A stretch of DNA of 64,000 nucleotides from Cocos nucifera (Eukaryota > Streptophyta > Magnoliopsida > Arecales > Arecaceae). Positions 23,601 to 33,799 of the stretch are shown piece after piece. A program made the translations under genes and the position numbers. Location: assembly GCA_006176705.1 (NCBI GenBank), contig QRFJ01000047.1:434001-498000 (forward strand). The letters run 5' to 3'. The first letter of the stretch is position 1, and each line of letters starts with the position of its first letter. The notes beneath the pieces are model-generated. The model had not been told where the DNA came from. It ran no database searches and worked only from the letters and a program-made list of their open reading frames with translations.

Positions 23601-24682
23601 TCTGCATGGAGTAGCAACTGAAGGACAACCTCTAAATGACCTAGACGTATGGGATGAGTTGACTGAGCAAAGAGATCATCCGGTGGAAGAATTGATCATG
23701 GTACCAATCAAAGATGATCCGAGCAAAGTTGTGAAGGTCAGCTCAAGCTTGTGCGAAGAGGATTGTCAACACCTCATTTCATTTCTACGCACCAATACTG
23801 ATGTGTTTGCTTGGTCGGCATCAGATATGCCTGGCATCGACCTGCAGATGATGGTTCACCGACTAATGTAGATCCAAATCATCGTTTGGTCAGGTAGAAG
23901 AAATGAAGCTTCGCTCTTGAACGATAGAAGGCAATATAGGAAGAAGTTGATAAACTCTTAAAGGCTGGATTTATTCGAGAAGTATATTATCCAGAGTGAC
24001 TGGCAAATATCATCCTTGTCAAGAAGACGAGTGAAAAATGATGCGCATGCATCGATTATTCCGACCTCAATAAAGCATGTCTAAAAGATAGTTATCCTCT
24101 TCCTTGTGTTGATCAACTAGTGGACGCAACTTCAGAACATCAACTCTTATCATTTATGGATTCATTCTCGGGATACAACCAAATCCGAATGGCACCCGAG
24201 GATGAGGAGAAAATCTCTTTTATAACTGATCAAGATCTTTTTTGTTACAGGGTTATGCCATTTGGCTTGAAAAATGCAGGAGCGACCTACCAAAGGCTCG
24301 TGAACAAACTCTTCAAAGAATAAATTGATAGAAATATGGAGGTGTATATGGACGACATGCTGGTCAAAAGTAGAGCCACCGAGCATCATATTATCGATCT
24401 ATAAGAAACGTTCTCCATACTATGATGCTTTCAGATAAAGCTCAATCCAGACAAATGTATCTTTGGTGTCACTTTTGAAAAATTTCTTGATTTTATGGTG
24501 TCACAGCATGAGATTGAAGCTAATTCAGAAAAGATTCAAGCTCTTCAAGAGATGAAGCATTTGAGAATGATCAAAGAAGTACAGCAGCTTACTGGAAGGA
24601 TCGCAGTCCTAAATAGATTTCTATCAAGGTCAGCAGAAAAGAGTCTTCCATTTTTTAAAGCTCTTAAGCAGTCGAAGCGAGA
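20640..24682 (+). mobile_element. Degenerate Ty3/gypsy LTR retrotransposon, truncated within pol
   Basis: Gag is readable from about 21,920: PPWFKIPQIKSYDGTADPID, then GLLQNDLLFFLNLDYLRDF and MLERAEKYVQAEE, with internal stops. A protease-like stretch at about 23,200-23,450 reads ALNFLNYDVHRVLVDNESLV and VNSPSAYNVILDRLGLNAL. RT at 24,120-24,400 shows FMDSFSGYNQIRMAPEDEEK, VMPFGLKNAGATYQRLVN and VYMDDMLVKS. The connection region QLTGRIAVLNRFLSRSAEKS follows, and homology stops abruptly after FFKALKQS at 24,682, before RNase H and integrase. The part before gag (20,640-21,900) is presumably LTR plus leader; it has TATAAATAAAA at 21,227 and a short TTGGCCGACCAAT repeat near 20,950. No 3' LTR is present. 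Stops make it inactive. Confidence 0.85.
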
Positions 24683-25614
24683 TAATGACAAAGCCACAAG
24701 GTTTGTTTTGTAGTTAAACAAGAAGTTTGTGTCTGTCCATTTATTATTTTCATTTTAAAGCTTAAATTCCCATCTTAGCAAGAATCTTCTACCATAAGGC
24801 TACGAACAAGATCTGTCAGTTGGACATGCTGTCCTGTATCTTTATTTGGGTTACATTGGTTGATATATGATTCTGCCGGTTTATATTAATATTTATGGTG
24901 TAATCATTGCAGGATAAACTGAGACAGAATTGTGCAGACAATTTAAAACAAGTGGTGCCCCACAGATTCGCTAATAAGCACTTAACTGCTGATATCTGAC
25001 ATCCATGCAGGTTCAAGTAGAGTTCGGTTGATATCCGATAGGCTGGCTGCCACATTGATTTCTAATGCGATCTACGGATGCGTACCGCCAGAAGAAAAGA
25101 AAGCTACATTTGATAGATAGATGCATCACCGAGTTAGCGGCTGAAGCTATAGGAAAAAATTCTTTTTTCGAGGTTCACTGCATGGAATCATGATTTGCTG
25201 ATTCAGCTGCCTGAACTACTTTCTGATGGAACAGGATGTTCAGGATCCATTTATCTGTGCAAATTTAAATTTTAATTTTGCTAAGAATCTCTCTTTAGGA
25301 GCTGATCACGAGGTGACGTGTGCATGTTTGAGATTCAAAATCACTCAATTCTGATGGATGGGGCTGTTTTACGTTTTTCTAGCGACATTTGTTCGATCCA
25401 AATCCGGTTGTGGATGGGCACGCTTGCAGGAGGTGAAGATTGTGCGCATCCACGCCTGCACGTCAACCCGTGAGGGTTGGAAGCGTGGAAGTATTAGTCT
25501 TTCCTTCGAGAAACTTTGAATGCCACGTTTGGGTATTTCAAACCTTTTTACTATTTGTTTTAACGATAATTTGTTCCCCTGTAATTCAAATACATTCAGT
25601 TCGAATACAGCCTG
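24683..25614 (+). repeat. 932-bp near-identical direct repeat, copy 1 (ends at the N gap)
   Basis: From TAATGACAAAGCC to TACAGCCTG this matches 25,809-26,741 with only a few small differences, for example AATCTTCTACCATAAG versus AATCTTACCATCATAAG. It ends exactly at the Ns. It is the 3' flank of the methyltransferase gene, fused here to the broken gypsy pol. It has no gene content of its own. Confidence 0.95.
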
Positions 25615-25624
25615 NNNNNNNNNN
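25615..25624. other. Assembly gap (10 Ns)
   Basis: Ten consecutive Ns mark a contig join. Sequence to its left is repeated about 1.1 kb to its right, so the two contigs overlap in content and were probably not collapsed. Confidence 0.99.
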
Positions 25625-25636
25625 TGCTGTCTGCAG

Positions 25637-25715
25637 GTATGCCTTGTTGGGGAACAGTCTAAGTGTAGCAGTCGTGGCTCCCTTGCTCCACTATCTATTC
25701 ACTGAACCTACATAA
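25637..25715 (+). pseudogene. Second copy of the last methyltransferase exon
   Basis: It encodes YALLGNSLSVAVVAPLLHYL and six further residues ending EPT plus stop, the same as exon 10 at 12,410-12,488, preceded by the same TGTCTGCAG acceptor. The first nine exons are absent on this side of the gap. In this copy the exon is followed without interruption by the 3' flank and, 1.67 kb later, by the convergent Ran gene. It may be the true gene end in the other haplotype rather than a pseudogene. Confidence 0.9.
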
Positions 25716-25808
25716 AGTGCAAAATTGCCTGTTTTAGCAAAGGGCTACTTTTGAGCTTGTTTACATCTAGAACATTGATGATGAATCTCTTCCTGAAGTT
25801 TAACGTCC

Positions 25809-26741
25809 TAATGACAAAGCCACAAGGTTTGTTTTGTAGTTAAACAAGAAGTTTGTGTCTGTCCATTTATTATTTTCATTTTTAAGCTTAAATTCCCATC
25901 TTAGCAAGAATCTTACCATCATAAGGCTACGAACAAGATCTGTCAGTTGGACATGCTGTCCTGTATCTTTATTTGGGTTACATTGGTTGATATATGATTC
26001 TGCCGGTTTATATTAATATTTATGGTGTAATCATTGCAGGATAAACTGAGACAGAATTGTGCAGACAATTTAAAACAAGTGGTGCCCCACAGATTCGCTA
26101 ATAAGCACTTAACTGCTGATATCTGACATCCATGCAGGTTCAAGTAGAGTTCGGTTGATATCCGATAGGCTGGCTGCCACATTGATTTCTAATGCGATCT
26201 ACGGATGCGTACCGCCAGAAGAAAAGAAAGCTACATTTGATAGATAGATGCATCACCGAGTTAGCGGCTGAAGCTATAGGAAAAAATTCTTTTTTCGAGG
26301 TTCACTGCATGGAATCATGATTTGCTGATTCAGCTGCCTGAACTACTTTCTGATGGAACAGGATGTTCAGGATCCATTTATCTGTGCAAATTTAAATTTT
26401 AATTTTGCTAAGAATCTCTCTTTAGGAGCTGATCACGAGGTGACGTGTGCATGTTTGAGATTCAAAATCACTCAATTCTGATGGATGGGGCTGTTTTACG
26501 TTTTTCTAGCGACATTTGTTCGATCCAAATCCGGTTGTGGATGGGCACGCTTGCAGGAGGTGAAGATTGTGCGCATCCACGCCTGCACGTCAACCCGTGA
26601 GGGTTGGAAGCGTGGAAGTATTAGTCTTTCCTTCGAGAAACTTTGAATGCCACGTTTGGGTATTTCAAACCTTTTTACTATTTGTTTTAACGATAATTTG
26701 TTCCCCTGTAATTCAAATACATTCAGTTCGAATACAGCCTG
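25809..26741 (+). repeat. 933-bp near-identical direct repeat, copy 2 (intact 3' flank)
   Basis: Partner of 24,683-25,614. Here it continues directly from the last methyltransferase exon on the left and into the Ran 3' side on the right, so this copy looks like the native arrangement. Confidence 0.95.
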
Positions 26742-27298
26742 TAATTGAAATTTGGTTGGAAAAATTATTTATGTTTAGTTGTTTGTAAATGACACTATAA
26801 AATGCAGATGGTTGTATGATTGTGAAAGAGATGTAGGCTGTCATAGTATTGTAATCATCATGTTATTTATGTACTAGTAGTTTGAGCGGGCGGTGCTGCT
26901 CCTGCTCCTGCAAAGACGGCAGCAGCAGGATGAAGATTCTAGTCGCTGTTCGGCTGTGCTCCTTCGGCCTGGTTGTCTTTGCCAGGTCTGAAAGCTGTGG
27001 GTCGTGCTGCCCTGTGGCTTTTTTTTTTTTCTTTTTCTTTTTCTTTTTGTATTTTCGGAATGGGAGTAAAATTCCAGAGCAAGCAATTAGTAGCAGAGCT
27101 AGAGATATTTGTCTACCTAATACAACAGCCAATTATAGGAACGTAAGGCCGGACATAGCATATCCTCGGTTCAAGTCTCTTGCCAAAAAACAGAAATCAG
27201 AGATGGCTTGGAAACCAAACATTTCCAAGCACAGGCAAACAAACGTCCACCCATGACCTACCCAAACCAATCATCCAATATTCCACAAAGAGATACCA
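26742..27298. other. 3' intergenic region between the two convergent genes
   Basis: A GC-rich patch at 26,882-27,020 includes a CTGCTCCTGCTCCTGC / GGCAGCAGCAGG inverted pair, followed by a T-rich tract (27,019-27,046). Open frames here are composition-driven (poly-Phe or poly-Lys) and lack domains. The Ran 3' UTR should extend into the right part on the minus strand. Confidence 0.5.
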
Positions 27299-27380
27299 AA
27301 TGCAGACTCCAGTGGCTTTTTTCTATGCCCAGAGGTGGTGTAGAAGCAAACATATCCCACCAACACCGCCACGCCTCGAT

Positions 27381-30300
27381 TTACTCAAATGCGTCGTCGT
27401 CATCATCATCTGGAAGGGGTTGCGCTGCCGCAGCAGCTATCTCAGCCTCATACCTGAAAATAACAAAGAGGGAACATTAAACAGATGCCAATCAATATGA
27501 ACGCAGCAGATTATACATCCATGTGATATAACCAATTATATAGTTCCTCAAGTATACATCTGTATTGATGCAGTGACAGAATCCTGAAAACCAACCATCA
27601 TACGTGGTACTTGGTTATCAACAGGCAATAACAGTTAAAAATTGGTTGCTGTAAACAAACTAACCGTATATCTAAAATTCAATATTTAAGGATGATCTAC
27701 ATAAACTATAAAGCCACAAAATGTCTGCCAGCCAAACTATGGCACCTATCTTCGGAGCCCAAGTTATATCACTAAACAACAAATCATTATTAGAGAAAAA
27801 ATATAACTGTTATTACCCCCATCGCCCCTAATTTATCACTGTCAGCATGCTAAACAAAATCCTATCAGCGAAGCACAACACCTATTGACCCAGATATCTT
27901 GCTAGGTCAGGTCTACTACACTTACTGTTGTTGTGCAGCAAGGTCAATCTGTACTTCAGGAGGAGCGAGAGCTGGTGATTCAACAAAGTGAAGGCTTGGA
28001 TCCCTGCAGGAAAGCATGCGTTGGTATTAGAATCTACCCAGCATTCCGCAAGTTCGATAGAACTGATGAAAACGCACAACCTAAAAGCTCTTACCCAGCA
28101 AGCTTTCTAGCCAAATAGAGGAATGGCTTTTCAAAATTGTAATTACTCTTAGCAGAGATCTCATAGTACTGGAGATTCTTCTTCCTGTGGAAGGTAACCA
28201 TCTTGGCTTTCACCTGCCTGTTCTTGACATCTACCTTGTTGCCACATAGAACAATGGGGATATTCTCACAGACCCTGATTGTAACAAAATTTAGATATGC
28301 TTGGAAGGGATCTATGCTAAACAAAAGCTGGAGGCTTTTAGACTCACCGGCAAAGATCCCTATGCCATGTAGGAACATTCTTGTACGTAAGCCGTGCAGT
28401 GACGTCAAACATGATAATTGCACATTGGCCATGGATGCTGGAGATGATGAAAACTTGTTAACTTCAGCTTCAAAGCCAAGAGACCACAAGCATGGTTGAT
28501 GACTTACCAGAAAAACAAATAAAATAATCTTGTACCAACATTTACGATAGCAAGAAAAAAAAAAGCTTCAAGGTACAGGATCTATGGAACTTTTTAGTAG
28601 TATGCAATCTTCAAAAAAAAAAAAAAAAAAGGGTGTACAGAAAAGTTCATGATGACCTCAAGTAAAACACAAAAAAAAGAAAGGACCTTTACTAAAGCAC
28701 ACATGCACACAATGAAAAATAAGTACATAATACTTGAACCTAAAAACAAATGCCCATCACCAATGGGGGCCCTCTTTTCTGATATTTATGTCAACAAACT
28801 AGAAATTAAATAGTCATATGAAAAGTAGGACATCAAAAATTGGTACAGGTTGAAGTTAAGCATATTTTTGATTGCATGGAAAAGTTAAATACACATTTCA
28901 CTAAGCATGATCCAGAAGTGAAATATAAGTAGAATCTCCAGAAACAATAGTTTTTCTATCAGCAATTGGTGGCTTTTGCAAATAGAAAACTGAACCAATA
29001 ATTAGAACCTACAACCAAAATCTAGCTCTGCATCAAAAAAGCACAAACCAGAAGAATCATTCTTCCTTTTATTTTTCTCTATTGGTTTTTTCCATTGCAC
29101 TACCTGAATGTGCGGTGGTGGTTTTGCCAAAATGATCCAACTGTACATACTTTGTCTTAAAAAGACACATGTTCATAACAGTGACATAACAAATGATATT
29201 ATTTGCAAACGCCACATATACGAGCATACAATAGCAGCTTTCACAATTAAAAAAATCACTAGTTTGAAACTTCATTCAACAAACTCGAAGCAAAATGTCA
29301 TACAACCCAAGCATTATTCAGCATAAGCATAGGTTTTCAACATTGGACTCTGGAGCAGCAGAAGCATAGATGCAAAACACAGCACCAATCTCATCAAAAC
29401 AAAATTATCTGCACATTCCACAGAAAGTAACAGAAACATACCTACTGTATAGTTTTTTTTACATCAGAACTGTAAATATATAGGACATTATGAACAAAAA
29501 ATAGCAGTGAAACAATATCCAGATGACAGAGCACGACCCTAAGAAAGTTGCACATATTTGGAATAGCTAACTAGATCAGCACCATATTTATATAGTGTAA
29601 TATACAATCAAAAGAGTGCACTGTAAACTTTAAAAAATCATCATATACCTAGAATTGTGGCTAAGCTTCAAAGAGGAAAGAATGGGAAGACCATCTTTAT
29701 ATAATGCATCATATAGAATTTACATGTACTCTGACACAAAAACATGACATAAAAGTGTAAAAATACAAGTCAGTAATATTAGTAAGGAAGAAACCAAGAA
29801 GAATAAGAGTTCCACCAGTTGGAGACAGTGATGGTGCAGAGAGGTGCCTAGTTTTGTGTTGAATGTCTACAATTACATGGAAAAGACCAAGAAGCTCATA
29901 TTAATGAGGATTTTGAACTAAAAAACAACACTAGAGATAGGCCTCAAAAGGGCCATGGGCAAATGAGGATTCATAACTGAAACTCAAGAGAGTTGAAACA
30001 ATGCTTGATCATTACGATATGGTTTATAATTAAGTTCAGAACTACACAGAACTCAGGAAGTCTTTGTTGCTCAATTTGAACAATGTAATCCAAACATTCA
30101 GCTAAAATATAACAATTTGCTATAAATTTCACTACAAAAATGCAAGGGGAGGGAGGGAGAGTCTGTCTTGATGTTACGTGGTGCTTACGTCGTGTTATTT
30201 CATTAATATCATTTTTTATCTATATTTTTTTTGGTAAATTATAGCAACACTTCATCAAGTTTGGGCAGGAAATACCTTGACCCAAAATATTTATTTTTTT

Positions 30301-33300
30301 TATTAGTCACCACAACTTATTTTTACATTGCAATGTGATCCAGCCATTTATCTCTGTAAGGAATTGTTATCATGTAATCATCATGTGATAACAAAATAGA
30401 ACCCCCAATCCTTTAATGTCCTTCCCACTAAATTGGCAGCAATCATTAGTTTTGGCAAGAAGTGATGGAGAAGGAAAGATCACATGGCACTCAAGTGGCT
30501 CTCTTCACCCTACCCACCAAGTTTCCTACTCTGGTTTGCCAGCATGGTAGGAAATCTCAATTTAGGCAAGTCAGGTGAAGATAGAAAGAGGATGGGAGAG
30601 TGGAAGGAAAGAAATGAATCTGAAGAGCAATTCATTGCTGCTGGTAACGGCAGCAACAGCAGCACTAAATAAGACATCAGACTGTACCACCTCCTTGGTA
30701 CATTGGCAACATCATCTCTCTCACCCCCAAGTTAAAATACCACCTATTTATTGGGATAAACATATTTTCCCCTCCAGGACATGGCTCTTTTTCAATACCA
30801 CCCTTAAAACCCACCATCAAATCCAATTGAAAAGAACCGAATCCTCCATCATTTTGTCCTTCCAATCCCCAACACATCACCTTGCTTCTCGTCTACATTC
30901 ACTCTATTCCCCATTCCTTGTTGAGATTTGAGCTTCCATCCTCAAAACATGGCCTCTTTGAACCCAAACACACTGATCTACATCCCATCATGCTCCTCCT
31001 CCTGCTCCTCTCCTCTCTCTCAACATCCTCCTCCTTTGCCTCCCTTGTATTTCCCATACAAATAAACTCCATACCAAAACAATGCCCTCTATACCTCTTT
31101 CTCTCCTTGCACACATGAGCTTTGCTACTATCTCTCCCCTCAAACTTCTTACAGTTGTTGCTATAGGAAGGAGTTCACTTACTTTCAGGCCCCCAAACCT
31201 TGCACACTGAGGCCACTACCTCACCATCTCCCTCTCCCACCTTCTGGCCTCTAGCATCCACAAGCTTCTCTTACCCTCTTAAATAAGGAGGGGAAGGAGA
31301 ATGACAAGCCCCAGGACCACATTATCTCTGTGACCCAAATGAAGCAAGAGGTACAAGAGAAAGTGGTAAGAAGGAACATCTACAAGGGTGTGAAGGGTTC
31401 AGAGGGGTCTAAGGGCTTTGCAAGTGATTCTTTTAAGGGGGAAGGAGTGAATGCGCACCAAGGGCGGCTCCCACCGCTAGCTGCTCCTTTGATGGAGGAA
31501 GGTCACTGACCACTTCGAGTTGAAGAAGGTGGAGCCCAGGGCAGGAGATTCAAGCAGTGAAGCCAAGTCACATGAGTCTTAATATGAGCTCCTTATCTTC
31601 AACATTTTTTTTCTCCTTGCTTGTCTTGCTCTCTAGCTCTTAGCTTTAATTCTAGCTCTCTTCTGACATGATGGAGTAGTTCTTGGACGTGCTCCATAAG
31701 CATTGCTTACAAGAGCATAAGAAGGATCTCCCTTTAAAAGGAGAGGAGAAAGCATCCAAAGGAGTGGTGAAGGTAGGAGATAGGGAGGGAACCACAATTC
31801 TCTCCAAGTTTGGCTCCTTAGATCAGTAAGCCTTCAGGTAGTTGAGGGTATTTTAGTTTTTTTGTTCCTTATTTTGTTAACAGTGTCAAGATGCAGATGG
31901 ATGGGGGGCACATTGACACCAAAAAAATAAGTTATCATGTTCAATTGAAAAAATTTGAAAAGTTGAGGTCAGAGTATTTCTCATCCAAACTTAAAAAGGT
32001 TGTCATTGCAATCTATTTCAAATGTGCAAACATACAACATACCTAAAGTGTATTAGCAGAATGGTCCAGTTAAAGATTAAACTCACCAGGCAAATTTTCC
32101 TCATCACACCAGCATACTAAAATCATTTAAATCCTACATTAAACATCTAGTACTATTATCGACAACATTATGATCAGCTGGGTTAACCGAACACAGCTTG
32201 TGTCAATGTCTAAGTAAATTGCAACCAATTATCTACATGAATGTAACAGTTTAAATATGTAACCAATCATCTGCAGTGGAAACAGAAATGCCCCACAAGA
32301 AGCCAAACAAGGTATTCTATTATGCAATTTTCCATGTCAATTCTTAGCCCCTAAATATAACCTTAATTTCCAGCAAACAATTTTTGGGAGAAAAATGCTT
32401 CAGACAACATGTTTCTGTTTTATTATAATAAATCTGTAGCTATGACCAGACCAATAGCACCTTATTATTTACGGTACTAAGAGAAGGGCTATACTAATGT
32501 AAACCCAAAAACAATATCTATCAAGGAATTTGAAATTATCCATAACAGCATGCATGTCTGGATAAGTAAAAGCAGTTGTACTTCCAAATGCAAAGATAAA
32601 ATAACCGAACAAAACCAAGCTTCACGCTAGATCATGTTTTAAATGAATCTTTAACTGGACAATCACACAAACAGCAGACTGAAACAATCATATATACCAA
32701 TTTTTACTACCTTGGGAAAAGAGCATAACTAAATAGCAATGCAGTCGATTGAAACTGAATGAGGGAGGAGACTTCACAAAATCTCGTTGTGCTAAAACTT
32801 CCATATCATGACAATGCAATTTCACAAAACATGGGTCCACATGAAACTAAAAGCAAACTTGAAATATCAACACATTCACGGAGAAAAATTCCATACCACA
32901 CCATCCATGGAGGCATCCAAACAGACAATAAACGATGATAGAAAGTGTAAAAATTTATAACTCACTAGTATCCATCCCTAAGCCCACCAAACTTCTCCTG
33001 CCCCGCAGTATCCCAGCAGTAGAAACGGATCTTCCCACAGTTGGTGAAGAAATCCAAGGGATGGACTTCAACACCAATAGTAGCTGGAGAAGAACAAGAG
33101 AGGATCTTTGAAATTATTATCGCATCAAACCATACGCAGAAAATCTTGAGGAAAAGAAAACTAAAATCAAAGTACTAAGCAAATAAAAGACAAACAAATC
33201 CCAGAAAACAAGGTGAATTAGATGCCTACGTACGTTCATATTTCTTCTCAAACTCTCCGGTAAGGTGCCTCTTGACGAATGTAGTCTTGCCTGCACGAGA

Positions 33301-33650
33301 TCAGAGCTCTTCAGAACAGATCCATTCTCTCCGATACAAGAAAGGAAAGAAGATAAGCAACAGATAGTGGAACATCCAACGAGCTAAAACCCTGAATCCA
33401 CATAGAAAAAGAAGGGAATGATGGATCGATCACCTGTGCCGCCGTCGCCGACGATCACCAACTTGAAGTTCGGGTAATCGACCGCCTGCTGGCCCGGAAG
33501 CGCCTGCAATCACCAAAGAAAAAAATGGATCGGCAAAACCCAACAACGATCAACCGAAAACCCTGGCCCTCATAAGTGGATATAGAAATCGAAGAATAGA
33601 AAACCCAACCTTAGAGAACAGGGGAGATAAGGAAATGAGAAAAATACCAT
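27381..33650 (-). CDS. RAN: GTP-binding nuclear protein Ran, 8 exons, 222 residues
   Basis: Ran drives nucleocytoplasmic transport and spindle and nuclear-envelope assembly through its RCC1/RanGAP cycle. Minus-strand exons: 33650-33648 (ATG only), 33503-33434, 33290-33234, 33083-32966, 28437-28348, 28274-28095, 28003-27926, 27453-27381 (coding part). All introns are GT-AG and phases sum to 669 bases. Seen: P-loop GDGGTGKTT (20-28), switch I YEPTIGVEV, switch [12 protein letters not shown] with catalytic Gln72, NKVD (125-128), SAK (153-155), and the acidic tail DDDDDDAFE. The acidic tail and lack of a prenylated Cys separate Ran from Rab, Rho and Arf GTPases. The intron directly after the start codon is typical of plant RAN genes. 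Intron 4 is 4.5 kb, far longer than the others. The terminal exon has an exact copy at 17,024-17,180. Confidence 0.97.
28438..32965 (-). other. Large intron 4 of the Ran gene
   Basis: This 4.5-kb intron is mostly AT-rich. A different-looking insert at about 30,480-31,870 holds C-rich stretches and a plus-strand frame near 31,300-31,500 reading [20 protein letters not shown], then Gly/Lys-rich residues before stops. It resembles a decayed transposon or captured-gene piece that I cannot classify. No splice-disrupting feature was seen. Confidence 0.5.
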
Positions 33651-33770
33651 TTTTTTTTCCCCCGGTCGACTGGAGGAGGCTAGGAGAGGATCCTCTCTCG
33701 CGGTCTCCTTCCACCGGAGATCCGAGAGGGTTTTGAATGGAATGGAGGAAGTCAGGACGCTGAGTCGGGA

Positions 33771-33780
33771 AATTTATAGG
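33771..33780 (-). promoter_or_regulatory. Probable TATA box of the Ran gene
   Basis: The minus strand reads CCTATAAATT, 121 bases before the start codon, which leaves a plausible leader. The same decamer stands upstream of COX5B. Confidence 0.55.
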
Positions 33781-33799
33781 CTCGGCGCTTGGCTTTCAT

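Noticed and set aside
12582..24690. hAT transposon insertion, suggested by the 8-bp TAATGACA flanks
   Set aside because: Block ends (TTACTC.. and ..AGCGAGA) are not inverted repeats and the right end is inside a broken gypsy pol; no hAT transposase seen.
26863..27256. Overlapping frames with poly-Phe or poly-Lys runs in the Ran 3' flank
   Set aside because: They translate a T-rich tract and a GC-rich patch; no domain and no splice support.
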